DNA from: G963708235 sp963708235
Lineage (GTDB): Bacteria; Actinomycetota; Acidimicrobiia; Spongiisociales; UBA5794
DNA: 64,000 bases
Direction: 5' to 3'
NCBI GenBank assembly: GCA_963708235.1
Contig: OY970200.1
Span: forward strand, 2,108,001 to 2,172,000
Shown: positions 7,329 to 16,320 of the stretch, piece after piece
How the letters are laid out: each line of letters begins with the position of its first letter
Position numbering within the stretch: position 1 is the stretch's first letter
Position numbers and translations under genes: made by a program
The notes under the pieces: model-generated
The model's input: the letters and a program-made list of their open reading frames with translations, nothing else
What the model was told of the DNA's origin: nothing
Database searches by the model: none

Positions 7329-8357
7329 TCAGAACCCGAGACGGTCGAGAAGTTGCTCGCGGCGCTGCCAGTCGGCTTCGATCTTGACCCGGATCTCGAC
7401 GAAGACCTTGGCGCCGAAGAAACGTTCCAGGTCGATGCGGGCTTCGGTCCCGACATCGCGCAGGGTGACTCCGCCCTTGCCGATCACGATGCCCTTCTGC
7501 GACTTCCGCTCGACGTACACACTGGCGGCGATGTACACCGTTCCGTCGGGTCGGACATCCATCTCGTCGACCACCACCGCCAACGAGTGCGGCAGTTCCT
7601 CACGGAGACGCTGCAGGTACTTCTCCCTGATCCGCTCGGCGGCGACCAGGGCGTCGGGCTGATCCGAGGTCACATCGGCCGGGAAGTATTGCGGGCCTTC
7701 GGGGAGCAGGTCGTAGACCTCGGTGAGGATCGGTTCCAGACCGGCTCCGTTGCGGGCGGACACCGGGACGTAGGCGGCGAACCCCCATACTCCGGCTTCG
7801 CCGAGCTGAGCGGCGATCTGGTCGGGTTCGGCCAGGTCGGTCTTGTTGACCACGACCACCACCGGTGTCCTGGCCTCCATCAGCCGTTCGGCGATGAGGC
7901 GATCTCCCGGGCCGATGGGTTGGACGGCGTCGAGGACGAACAGGGCGGCATCGGTGTCCTCGAGTGAGCCGTACACCAACTTGTTGAGCCGCTCGCCGAG
8001 CGCGGTCCGGGGGCGGTGCAGACCTGGGGTGTCCACGAATATGTACTGCGCCGCCGGATCGGGGCTGGTGAGGACACCGCGGATGGTGTTGCGGGTGGTC
8101 TGCGGTCGCGGCGAGGTGATCGCCACCTTGTGCCCCACCAGAGCATTCACCAGGGTCGACTTTCCCACATTCGGTCGACCCACGACCGAGACGAACCCGG
8201 ACCGGAGCCCCGTCGCCGGACCATCGAGGCGGCCGTTGGCCGCCCCGACCGTCGGGTCGGTCAGATCGGCGGCGGGTGTCCCGGCGGGCGGTGGCGAATC
8301 GGGTGGACCGGTCGGGTCGCCACCCTCGGATGTGGTGGCATCGGGGAACTCTGTCAT
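7329..8357 (-). CDS. era: GTPase Era
   Basis: GTPase that binds 16S rRNA and helps mature the 30S subunit. The G domain has GRPNVGKST (G1), TTRNT (switch I), DTPG (G3) and NKTD (G4). The C-terminal KH domain shows GIVIGKGGVTLRDVG. The length of 342 residues exceeds the usual ~300 because of a ~50-residue Pro/Gly/Thr-rich N-terminal extension before the G domain. The start overlaps the corC stop by 4 nt. It is the last gene of the phoH-pgpH-ybeY-corC-era run. Confidence 0.95.
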   Translation of the reverse strand: MTEFPDATTSEGGDPTGPPDSPPPAGTPAADLTDPTVGAANGRLDGPATGLRSGFVSVVGRPNVGKSTLVNALVGHKVAITSPRPQTTRNTIRGVLTSPDPAAQYIFVDTPGLHRPRTALGERLNKLVYGSLEDTDAALFVLDAVQPIGPGDRLIAERLMEARTPVVVVVNKTDLAEPDQIAAQLGEAGVWGFAAYVPVSARNGAGLEPILTEVYDLLPEGPQYFPADVTSDQPDALVAAERIREKYLQRLREELPHSLAVVVDEMDVRPDGTVYIAASVYVERKSQKGIVIGKGGVTLRDVGTEARIDLERFFGAKVFVEIRVKIEADWQRREQLLDRLGF

Positions 8358-9520
8358 GGGATCAACAACCTGACCTTGGAAATGCGTCGGCCCTGGACAC
8401 GATCGGCGATGAACACATGGTCGTCCAACTCGAAGCGCTCGCCTTCGGCCGGAACACGGCCGGCCAGGGTGAGGACGAGCCCTCCCACCGTGTCACCCTC
8501 GTCGACGGACAGTTCGGTGTCGATCAGATCCTCCAACTCGTCGACCGACATCCGGGCGTCGAGGAGGTACTCACCGCTGGAGAGGCGAACCGCCATCGGT
8601 TCCTCATCGTCGTACTCGTCGACGATCTCACCGACCAACTCCTCGAGGAGGTCCTCGATGGTGACCAGACCGGCGGTGCCGCCGTACTCGTCCACCACCA
8701 CCGCCAGGTGCATCTGGTTGGCCTGCATCTCGCGCAGCAGGTCCGGCGCCGACTTGTTCTCCGGGACGAAGTAGGCGGGACGTGCGATCGCCCCCGTGGT
8801 GGTGGGGGCATCCCCGTTGTCGTGGAGTTGGAGGAGGTCGCGGGCGTAGAGGAAGCCGACAACGTCATCGAGCCCTTCGCCCAGCACCGGGATCCGCGAC
8901 CGGTTCGACGCCAGCACCAGGTCGAGGGCCTCGTCGCTCGAGGCCTCGGCATCGATGGTCACCATGTCGGGGCGAGGCACCATCACCTCACGGACGATGG
9001 TGTCGCCGAAGGCGATGACGGAGTTGATCAGATCGCGGGCGACGGATTCTTCGTCGTCGGGTTCCGGGTCGGCCTCGGTTTCGTCGACATCGCTGATGAA
9101 GTCGGCGGCGGCGTCACCCAACTCGATCACGGGTCGCAGCAGCCAGGCGAACCGATACGCCAACGACCGGGGACGGTCGCGACCGATCCCACGCGGGACC
9201 AGGTCCCCGAACAACACCAACACCACACCGAGCAGGACCAGTGCCGCCAGCAGGGCCCAGCCATCGACGCTGGTGGTGATCGCCCACGTGGCGGGGATGG
9301 CTGCGGAGACCAGCAGCCCGGTGTGGAACACTCCGAGGGCGGGCTGGATGCGGGGCCGATCCTCGAGCAGCCGGGCAACGGCGGCGGCGCGACGGTCACC
9401 GTCGGAGGCGTCCTGAAGGGCGTCGGCGCGCGGCGTGCGCACCAGCGAGGCGCCGGCGGCGCGCAGCAGTCCGGTGATGCCGACGACGAACGCCGCCACG
9501 ATCAACGCCAGCAGGATCAT
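8354..9520 (-). CDS. CorC/HlyC family CBS-domain membrane protein
   Basis: 388 residues from the ATG at 9520 (MILLALIVAAFVVG). An N-terminal CNNM/DUF21-type membrane region has about four hydrophobic segments (to ~residue 135). It is followed by a paired CBS module (VREVMVPRPDMVTID, then ARDLLQLHD and VVVDEYGGTAGLVTIEDLLE) and a C-terminal CorC_HlyC domain (DTVGGLVLTLAGRVP). The family is linked to Mg2+/Co2+ efflux or ion homeostasis; the substrate here is not shown. Both ends overlap neighbours by 4 nt, placing it between ybeY and era as in many actinobacteria. A longer upstream frame exists but would overlap ybeY heavily. Confidence 0.9.
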   Translation of the reverse strand: MILLALIVAAFVVGITGLLRAAGASLVRTPRADALQDASDGDRRAAAVARLLEDRPRIQPALGVFHTGLLVSAAIPATWAITTSVDGWALLAALVLLGVVLVLFGDLVPRGIGRDRPRSLAYRFAWLLRPVIELGDAAADFISDVDETEADPEPDDEESVARDLINSVIAFGDTIVREVMVPRPDMVTIDAEASSDEALDLVLASNRSRIPVLGEGLDDVVGFLYARDLLQLHDNGDAPTTTGAIARPAYFVPENKSAPDLLREMQANQMHLAVVVDEYGGTAGLVTIEDLLEELVGEIVDEYDDEEPMAVRLSSGEYLLDARMSVDELEDLIDTELSVDEGDTVGGLVLTLAGRVPAEGERFELDDHVFIADRVQGRRISKVRLLIP

Positions 9521-10050
9521 GGCCGGGTACGGCCGATCTTGGCCAGGTGCGCCTGTTCGCGGGATTCCATGACCTCGGCATCGGCATCGGCGACATGGTC
9601 GTAGCCGAGGAGATGGAGCAGTCCGTGCACCACCATCAACGCCAGTTCGTCCTCGGCGTCGACTCCCGCCGCAGCGGCGTTGGCCCACACCTTGTCGGGT
9701 GAGATCACCACATCGCCGAGATCGATCGGCGGCTCTCCGGCCGCACGCTGCGGTGGGATCCCCGGCGACAGATCTTCGATCGGGAACGACAGGACATCGG
9801 TAGGGCCTTCCTTGCCCATGTGCTCGGCGTTGAGGGCGGCGATCTGATCCAGGTCTACCAGGGTGATCGCCACCTCGGTTCCCTCGGGAAGACGTTCCCC
9901 GACCAGGACGATCTCAGCCAGATTGACCAGTTCGGCCGACGAGAACACCGGGAATGCAGGCAGCGGGTCGTCCTGATCGCCGCCACCGGCCCCGGCGGCG
10001 GTCACCGCCGCGGCGTCCCGTTTGCGCTCGTCATAGAAGGCGATGTTCAC
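9517..10050 (-). CDS. ybeY: Endoribonuclease YbeY
   Basis: Metal-dependent RNase acting in 16S rRNA maturation and ribosome quality control. The zinc motif HGLLHLLGYDH (H3xH5xH pattern) is intact, preceded by GPTDVLSFP and LGDVVISPDK. The length of 177 residues includes a ~20-residue Gly/Ala-rich insertion near the N-terminus. The ATG overlaps the pgpH stop by 4 nt and its stop overlaps the corC start by 4 nt. Confidence 0.93.
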   Translation of the reverse strand: MNIAFYDERKRDAAAVTAAGAGGGDQDDPLPAFPVFSSAELVNLAEIVLVGERLPEGTEVAITLVDLDQIAALNAEHMGKEGPTDVLSFPIEDLSPGIPPQRAAGEPPIDLGDVVISPDKVWANAAAAGVDAEDELALMVVHGLLHLLGYDHVADADAEVMESREQAHLAKIGRTRP

Positions 10051-12350
10051 GTGACCTGCACCGGAGCGCCGGGGAATCCCGGATAGGGGATGCGGGTGTG
10101 GTAATACCCGATGAGCGCCTCGACCAGGGCACGCTTGACCGTGGTCAGGTCGCCGAAGGTCAATGCCGACTCGTCGAGCTGGCCGTCGTCGAGCTTCTCC
10201 CCCACCACCGACTCGACCAGCTTGCGCAGGCTGTCGGCGGTCGGGTCTTCCTGTTGGGCGAGCGCCCGGGCGGCGCCCTCGACCGCATCGGAGATCATCA
10301 GGATCGCCATCTCCTTGCGCTGAGGCTTCACCCCGTGATGGCGGAACTGTTCGGGGTCGACCCCGGCGTCGCCCTCCATGGCTGCGTGGTAGAAGTACCG
10401 CATCAGCCCGGTGCCGTGATGCTGCTCGATACCGTCGGCGACATCGGATGGGATCCGGTACTGGCGGGCGAGTTCCAGCCCGTCGGTGACATGACGGCGG
10501 ATGATCTCCGCCGATTCGCTCGGCTGGAGCTCGTCGTGGGGGTTGGAGACACCGAACTGGTTCTCGATGAAGTACTGGGGATGTGAGGTCTTCCCGAGGT
10601 CGTGATAGAACGCTGCGGCCTGGGCGAGCAACGGATCGGCGCCGATGGCGCGGGCGGCCTTGCCGGCCAGGTTTCCGACCAGGATCGAATGGTTGAACGT
10701 CCCAGGCGCCCGCTCCTCGATGAGCCGCAACGCCGGATGGTTGCGGTCGGTAAGGTCGAGCAGCGTCACCGTGGTCGTCACCCGGAAGATGTTCTCCAAC
10801 GACGACACCAGGCCCTGGGCCAGGAAACCGGCGATGAGCCCCCCGGCGAAGCCGGCCGCCGCCGCCTCGATCGCCACGTCACGGCCGTCGAACAGCCACG
10901 CCACCGAGGCTGCCAGCGGGGCCAGCACGAAGGCAGTGAGCAGCACCGCAAACCGGAGCTGGCGGCGGGTTGAGACCGCAGACACGAACGCCACCGGGGC
11001 AACCGTGGCGGCGACCGCAAAGATGGTGAGGGCGACGTCCTGGGTCGAGATGGCAGTGAAGATCCCCATCGGGACCGCGGTGAGCAGTGCAGTGCGCGGC
11101 TCGTACATGATGGCGGCGGTGTACCCCAGCATCGACGCCGGGATCAGGTAGGCGAGCTGCGGGTTGTCGATCGCCAGCAACTCGGGGATACGGGCCACCA
11201 CGGCGGCGATGATCAACAGCACCCCGAGCAACGCCATGTGTTTCGGCTGTGACCACTGACCGGGAGCGGTCCGCCACAGGAACAGCGCCGCCAGCAGGAC
11301 CGCCAGCGCCGCCAGGACCGCACTGGCCGACCGCGAGGTTCCGGGGGCGGGCTGGTTGAGTCGCAGCCGCTCGATCGCTTCGAGCTGCACCGAGGTCAGC
11401 TCCTCCCCTTCGGTGACGATCGGCTGGCTGGCGGCGTACTCGACCATCACCGGCGCCACCGCATCTGCTGCCGCCTGGCGGGCATCCTCGGTGGCCCGCT
11501 GGTCCTCGACCTCGTTGACCTCGAGCGCCTGGGCGACAAGTTGTCCGGCTGCCTGCTGCAGATCCTCCTGCTCGGCCAACCCGGGAACAAAGATGAAATC
11601 GGGGGTGGCGACCAGGTCGGCGCGGATGTCCTGGAGCGCCCCTTGCCGGATGCCGGCGCTGAGGCGAACACTGGCGATCGCCAGGACCTCTTCCTCGACG
11701 CGGTCCCAGAACCCGGTGCCGCCATTGAGGACACGGTCGAGATGTTCGTTGTACAACTCGACGAAGACACCGATGGCCTCGTCGTAGAGACGGAACCCGG
11801 GTTCGGCCTCGAGGGCGGCGATCTGCTCGTCGATCGGCGCCCTCGGGATGGTGGTGGTCGTGGTGGGCGGCGCCGTGGTGGTGGTGGGCGGCGCCGTCGT
11901 CGTGGTCACGTCCTCGTCCCCGACCGCACCCTCCTCGGCGTTCGTGGTGGTGGTCTCCGCCACGGTGGTGGTGGTCTCCTCGACCGTGGCCGGCGGGGTG
12001 GCGTCGGTGATCAACGCCGGGTCGAGCCCCGGGGTGGCGCCGGCACGTACCGCGGTGAAGAACTGGGTCATCCGTTCCAGCACCCGGTTGTTGACCGCAT
12101 TGTCGATGCGGTAGACCGCCTCGCGGTTGAGGGAGGCACGCTCGCGGGCCCTCGCCGTGGCTTCCTCGTTCTCGAATCGGATGAACTGGGTGGCGTTGAA
12201 GTTGCGCGGTGAGGGTTCGCCCACCACCAGCTCCAGCGGCGGCTCTGCCTGGTCGCGGCCGATGATCAGTGTGGTGGCGACCACGATGATCGTGCTGGCG
12301 ACGATCAGGACATTGAGCAGCGTGGGGCGCTGGCGGAGCCACTCGATCAT
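10047..12350 (-). CDS. HD family phosphohydrolase (PgpH, 7TM-HD type)
   Basis: Likely cyclic-di-AMP phosphodiesterase of the membrane. After an N-terminal helix (residues ~12-30) comes an extracellular 7TMR-HDED domain, interrupted at ~125-170 by a Thr/Pro low-complexity stretch (repeats of TTTTTAPP type). Next are a block of about seven membrane helices (~340-530) and a cytoplasmic HD domain with NHSILVGNLAGKAARAIGAD, FYHDLGK and EQHHGTGL. The length of 767 residues is in the family range. It sits between phoH and ybeY with 4-nt overlaps on both sides. c-di-AMP specificity is inferred from the family. Confidence 0.87.
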   Translation of the reverse strand: MIEWLRQRPTLLNVLIVASTIIVVATTLIIGRDQAEPPLELVVGEPSPRNFNATQFIRFENEEATARARERASLNREAVYRIDNAVNNRVLERMTQFFTAVRAGATPGLDPALITDATPPATVEETTTTVAETTTTNAEEGAVGDEDVTTTTAPPTTTTAPPTTTTTIPRAPIDEQIAALEAEPGFRLYDEAIGVFVELYNEHLDRVLNGGTGFWDRVEEEVLAIASVRLSAGIRQGALQDIRADLVATPDFIFVPGLAEQEDLQQAAGQLVAQALEVNEVEDQRATEDARQAAADAVAPVMVEYAASQPIVTEGEELTSVQLEAIERLRLNQPAPGTSRSASAVLAALAVLLAALFLWRTAPGQWSQPKHMALLGVLLIIAAVVARIPELLAIDNPQLAYLIPASMLGYTAAIMYEPRTALLTAVPMGIFTAISTQDVALTIFAVAATVAPVAFVSAVSTRRQLRFAVLLTAFVLAPLAASVAWLFDGRDVAIEAAAAGFAGGLIAGFLAQGLVSSLENIFRVTTTVTLLDLTDRNHPALRLIEERAPGTFNHSILVGNLAGKAARAIGADPLLAQAAAFYHDLGKTSHPQYFIENQFGVSNPHDELQPSESAEIIRRHVTDGLELARQYRIPSDVADGIEQHHGTGLMRYFYHAAMEGDAGVDPEQFRHHGVKPQRKEMAILMISDAVEGAARALAQQEDPTADSLRKLVESVVGEKLDDGQLDESALTFGDLTTVKRALVEALIGYYHTRIPYPGFPGAPVQVT

Positions 12351-13356
12351 CGGTGCCGTCCGCGCCGGTCGGGGCCCTCCGTGTCAAGGCTGAACTGTGC
12401 CTCGTACCGTTCGTACGCATCCACGATGGCGGCAACGATCCGGTGTCGCACCACGTCCTTGCCGGACAGCTCGACGAACCCGATCCCCTCGACGTCGCGC
12501 AGCACACCGCCGACGGTCCGCAGACCGGAGCGGCCGTCGCTGAGATCGACCTGGGTGACGTCACCGGTGACGACCATCTTGGAGTTGAACCCGAGACGGG
12601 TGAGGAACATCTTCATCTGTTCCGGGGAGGTGTTCTGCGCCTCGTCGAGGACGATGAACGCATCGTTGAGCGTACGGCCCCGCATGTAGGCCAGGGGGGC
12701 GATCTCGATCGTGCCACGTTCCATCAGCCGGGCCGTCTCGTCGGGCCCGAGCATCTCGTAGAGGGCGTCGTAGAGGGGACGCAGGTACGGATCGACCTTG
12801 GCGGCGAGGTCCCCGGGAAGGAACCCGAGGCGCTCACCGGCCTCGACGGCGGGGCGGCTGAGGATGATGCGACGCACCGAACCGGAACTCAACGCTTCGA
12901 CGGCGCAGGCCATCGCCAGATAGGTCTTCCCGGTCCCGGCGGGACCGACCCCGAACACCAGTGTGTTCTCCCGAACCGCATCGACATACCGCTTCTGGCC
13001 CAGTGTCTTGGGACGCACCACCTTGCCGCGGCCGACGGCGATCGATTCGGTGAATACCCCGGACGGCGACGGGACATCGTCCCGGACCAGCTCGATCACC
13101 CGGCGCACCCGATCGGCATCGAGTGTCTGGCCTTCCTGAACCAGGATCAGCAACTCGTCGAACACCTTGCGCACCGTGGCACCATCGACGTCGGGGCCGT
13201 GGATGTCGATCTGGTTGCCGCGTGCGCCACGATCCGCACCTCGGGAAAGGCCGTTTCGACCATCCGCAGGTGCTCATCGCGGTCACCGAGCAGGTCCACG
13301 ATGAGGTGGTTGCTGGGCACGGTGACCCGGATATCGGTGACAGAGGGAATGGTCAC
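12347..13356 (-). pseudogene. phoH: PhoH family ATPase gene with an apparent frameshift
   Basis: The C-terminal part (GTG at 13174 to 12347, 275 residues) has the full PhoH ATPase core: GVGPAGTGKTYLAMACAVEA (Walker A), RPAVEAGERLGFLPGD, VLDEAQNTSPEQMKMF (Walker B). The family's N-terminal KH-like part is present in another frame from the GTG at 13356 (VTVPSNHLIVDLLGDRDEH, then FPEVRIVA). The two frames join if two bases (or a -1 shift) are corrected near 13220-13226, giving VARGNQIDIHG, a typical family sequence. So this is a real mutation, an assembly error, or programmed frameshifting. If none of these, a short PhoH starting at 13174 would be made. It overlaps pgpH by 4 nt. Confidence 0.72.
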
Positions 13357-13417
13357 GAGGACTTTCTCAGAGAGGGAAGGGGAGCCGGCGTCGGAGGCGA
13401 CGCATAACGGTATGGGG

Positions 13418-13446
13418 AGTATATCGGTTCGGGTCGCTTGTTCGAA
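13418..13446 (-). promoter_or_regulatory. Candidate promoter of phoH
   Basis: On the minus strand: TTCGAA (13446-13441), a 17-nt spacer, then TATACT (13423-13418). It starts just after the rsmE stop and would give a leader of about 55 nt before the GTG at 13356. A 12-codon Arg-rich frame (MRRLRRRLPFPL) begins at 13405 inside this leader; its significance is unclear. Confidence 0.45.
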
Positions 13447-13449
13447 CCC

Positions 13450-14151
13450 TCATCGCCGCCGACGACCCGCATCCAGCAGCAACCCGGCGGCGACGATGGC
13501 GGCCGTTTCGGTACGAAGGATGCGGTCTCCGAGACCGAGTCGGAGCGCCGAATCGGGCACCTCGTCGTCGGCGAACCCGCCTTCGGGTCCGACGATCAGG
13601 GTGACCTCGTCCATTTGCGCTCCTCCCCGGACGATCGCGGCGTCGACATCGAGTGCGTCTCCGCCCACCTCGACGAAGATCACTGCCTCTGATGCGACGT
13701 CGGCGAGGGCCACCATTGTTCCCGACACCTCGAGCAGGTGGGCGCCCCTGGACTGCTCCAGTGCCGAAACCGCCCACGCCTGCGTCTTGGCCGGGGCGGG
13801 TGGGCGACCCACGGTGTGGGCGCTGCGCACCCATTGCAGCCGGCTGACCCCGAGCTCGGCCAACTTCTCCACGAGGAACCGGTTGCGCTCGCTCCGGTGC
13901 AACGGGGAAACCGCAATCCGAAGCCGGGGAACCGGGACCGGCCCGGTGCGTTCCCGGCCACGGTGTACGGCGCCGTCGACAAGCCGGCCGGTGCCCACGG
14001 TGCCGACTCCGTCGGTGTAGGTGACGTCCCCGTCGGATCGGCGCAGCACCCGCTCCAGGTGATGGCGTGTCCCCGACTCGAGGCGGAGCACGCCCGGACC
14101 GGCTCCCCCGGGCCACGGCGGAGCGATGTAGATGTGCGGGATGTGCGCCAC
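13450..14151 (-). CDS. rsmE: 16S rRNA (uracil1498-N3)-methyltransferase RsmE
   Basis: SPOUT methyltransferase modifying U1498 of 16S rRNA. An N-terminal PUA-like part (RHHLERVLRRSDGD) is followed by SERNRFLVEKLAELGVSR and the C-terminal knot motif LIVGPEGGFADDEV with LGDRILRTETA. The length of 233 residues is normal. It begins at GTG 14151, two bases after the dnaJ stop, the usual dnaJ-rsmE arrangement. Confidence 0.93.
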   Translation of the reverse strand: MAHIPHIYIAPPWPGGAGPGVLRLESGTRHHLERVLRRSDGDVTYTDGVGTVGTGRLVDGAVHRGRERTGPVPVPRLRIAVSPLHRSERNRFLVEKLAELGVSRLQWVRSAHTVGRPPAPAKTQAWAVSALEQSRGAHLLEVSGTMVALADVASEAVIFVEVGGDALDVDAAIVRGGAQMDEVTLIVGPEGGFADDEVPDSALRLGLGDRILRTETAAIVAAGLLLDAGRRRR

Positions 14152-14153
14152 GG

Positions 14154-15239
14154 TCAGCCGGTGCGAAACCGGCGTTTGCGACGGGTCGCCGTCGGACGCT
14201 CACCACGCAGCTCGCCATAGCTGCGGAGCGCCGCCTCTTCCTCGGGGGTGAGCTCGGTGGGGACCACGACCTCGACCTCGACGAGGAGGTCGCCCCTCCC
14301 CCGGCGGCGGAGCCGGGGCATGCCGTGCCGACCCAGCCGGAACACGGCGCCGGGCTGGGTACCCGGCGGGATGTCGATGTCCATGTCCTCGCCATCGATG
14401 AGCGGCACCGTGATCTCGGCGCCGAGCGTCGCCTCGGAGAAGCCGAGCTTGACCCGGTGATAGAGGTCATCGCCGTTGCGTACGAACCGTTCGTCGGCGG
14501 CGACGCGGACCTGGACGTACAGATCTCCGCCCTGGGCGCCGTTCTTGCCGGCGCCACCTTTCCCGGTGAGGCGGAGCCGGGTGCCGTCATCGACACCGGC
14601 GGGGATGTCGACATCGAGGCTGACCTCGTCGTCGATCCGCCCGGCCCCGCGACAGGTGAGGCAGGGGTCGGTGACCACGGTGCCGGAGCCGCGACACGTC
14701 GAGCACTCGGTGACGGTCATCATCGCCCCGAGGAAGGTGTTCCGGCTCACCTGGACCTGGCCCGCCCCCTGACAGGTTGCACAGCGGGTCGGACCGGCGC
14801 CGGCGGCGGCACCCGAACCGGCGCAGGTGTCGCAGGCGACCGGCGCCACGAACGAAATGGTGCGGCTGACGCCGGTGGCGGCCTCGGCGAGGGTGAGCTC
14901 GATACCGACGCCGACGTCCTGACCCCGTCCGGTGTTGCGGCGTGCTCCACCGAAACCGAAACCGCCACCACCGCCGAAGAACTGCTGGAGGATCTCGTCG
15001 AGCCCGGCGAACTGGCTGAAGTCACCGCCGACGGTCTCACCACGGTCATACGACGCCCGACGCTGCGGATCGGAGAGCACCTCGTACGCCTCGGCGATCT
15101 CGCGGAAACGGGCCTCGGCCTCGGGGTTGCCCGGGTTGGCGTCGGGGTGGGTTTCGCGGGCAAGTGACCGGAAACGTTTCTTGATCTCTTCCTGGTCGGC
15201 GTCGCGGGCGACACCGAGGATCTGGTAGTAGTCCTTCAT
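14154..15239 (-). CDS. dnaJ: Chaperone protein DnaJ
   Basis: Hsp40 co-chaperone of DnaK. The J domain is residues 1-65 (MKDYYQILGVARDADQEEIK, HPD intact), followed by a Gly/Phe-rich linker (QQFFGGGGGFGFGG). The central zinc-binding domain has four CxxCxGxG-type repeats (CDTCAGSG, CATCQGAG, CSTCRGSG, CLTCRGAG), and two C-terminal beta domains follow. 361 residues from the ATG at 15239; an upstream in-frame extension lacks similarity. It lies 43 nt after hrcA. No dnaK or grpE is in the window, so this is the second, hrcA-linked dnaJ common in actinobacteria. Confidence 0.95.
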   Translation of the reverse strand: MKDYYQILGVARDADQEEIKKRFRSLARETHPDANPGNPEAEARFREIAEAYEVLSDPQRRASYDRGETVGGDFSQFAGLDEILQQFFGGGGGFGFGGARRNTGRGQDVGVGIELTLAEAATGVSRTISFVAPVACDTCAGSGAAAGAGPTRCATCQGAGQVQVSRNTFLGAMMTVTECSTCRGSGTVVTDPCLTCRGAGRIDDEVSLDVDIPAGVDDGTRLRLTGKGGAGKNGAQGGDLYVQVRVAADERFVRNGDDLYHRVKLGFSEATLGAEITVPLIDGEDMDIDIPPGTQPGAVFRLGRHGMPRLRRRGRGDLLVEVEVVVPTELTPEEEAALRSYGELRGERPTATRRKRRFRTG

Positions 15240-15282
15240 CAGGCTCCGGGTTTCGGTCGGTCGGCAGGGGTTCGGGGCACCA

Positions 15283-16290
15283 TCAACGACCGAGGCTGTC
15301 GCCGAGGCTCTCCCCGACCTCTTCGACGATCTTGATGGTTCGGCGGTAGTCCATGCGCATCGGGCCGAGGACACCGACCCGTCCGATGCCGTGCTCTCCC
15401 GCATCGTACGGGCTCGACACCACGGCCAGATCGACGTCGTCGACGTTCATCTCGGCCCCGAGACGGACCGTGGTGTAGGCGGAATCGTCATCGAGGATGC
15501 GGCGCACCACGGCTTCCTGCTCCAGAAGCCCAAGGATCGACTGCACATGGGCCAGGTCGTGCCAGAGCTCGGCGAGCTGCGAGGTGCCCCCCACGTAGAC
15601 CTCTTTGGTGGAACGGTCGACCTGGCGCATCGTGGCGGCAACGGCACGGACGATGACGAGCACCTCGGGTTCGACGTCCTCACCGGCGATCCGGGTGATG
15701 TTGTCGATCCCGGCCGGGATGGTCTCCGCCGAGAACGCCGAGGTGAGGTGGCGTTCGGCGTCGGCGAGCTGCGCCTCGGTGGGTGGGGTGCGGAGCCGCA
15801 CCACATCCTGGCTGACCCGACCCGAGGCGGAGACGGTGACGGCGATGACCACCTGGCTGGCGATGGGAACGAGATGCAGCGCCCTGACGGACTCGCCGGC
15901 GAAGCCAGGCCCGATCACCACCGCCGGGTAGTGGCTGAGGTCGCTGAGCAGCCCGGTGGTCTCCTTGAGCAGCCGGTTCAGCTCACGGTGAACCTCGGCG
16001 AAGAACGACTCGATGCGGGCCCGGGTCGCCGAGCGCAGTCTGGTCGGAGACGCATGATCGACGTAGTAGCGGTATCCCTGGGGGGTGGGCACCCGCCCCG
16101 CCGACGTGTGCGGCTGGGCGACGAACCCGTAGGCCTCGAGACGGGCCAGATCATTGCGGATCGTGGCGCTGGACACGGCGAGATTGCTCCGGTCGAGGAT
16201 CGCCTGGGAACTGACCGGCTGTCCGGTGGCGATGTACTCCTCGACCAGGGCCTCCAACACCCGTGAATGGCGATCCTCCAGCATCCCCAT
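15283..16290 (-). CDS. hrcA: Heat-inducible transcription repressor HrcA
   Basis: Repressor of class I heat-shock genes that binds CIRCE. The N-terminal winged helix shows SSQAILDRSNLAVSSATIRN and GFVAQPHTSAGRVPTPQGYR. The HrcA core follows to the C-terminus (GVLGPMRMDYRRTI). The length of 335 residues is normal. Its ATG at 16290 lies 3 nt from a CIRCE-like inverted repeat, consistent with autoregulation. Confidence 0.95.
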   Translation of the reverse strand: MGMLEDRHSRVLEALVEEYIATGQPVSSQAILDRSNLAVSSATIRNDLARLEAYGFVAQPHTSAGRVPTPQGYRYYVDHASPTRLRSATRARIESFFAEVHRELNRLLKETTGLLSDLSHYPAVVIGPGFAGESVRALHLVPIASQVVIAVTVSASGRVSQDVVRLRTPPTEAQLADAERHLTSAFSAETIPAGIDNITRIAGEDVEPEVLVIVRAVAATMRQVDRSTKEVYVGGTSQLAELWHDLAHVQSILGLLEQEAVVRRILDDDSAYTTVRLGAEMNVDDVDLAVVSSPYDAGEHGIGRVGVLGPMRMDYRRTIKIVEEVGESLGDSLGR

Positions 16291-16293
16291 AAA

Positions 16294-16320
16294 TTAGCAC
16301 TCTCCGGGTGAGACTGATAA
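16294..16320. promoter_or_regulatory. CIRCE-like operator for hrcA-dnaJ
   Basis: TTAGCACTC, a 9-nt spacer, then GACTGATAA (plus-strand reading). The left half matches the CIRCE consensus TTAGCACTC-N9-GAGTGCTAA exactly and the right half matches at 7 of 9 positions. It lies immediately upstream of hrcA and contains the stop codon and last codons of hemW. Confidence 0.75.

Noticed and set aside
13366..13405. 12-codon Arg-rich leader peptide (MRRLRRRLPFPL) before phoH
   Set aside because: No ribosome-binding site, and the spacing from the -10 is only 12 nt; such frames are common by chance here.
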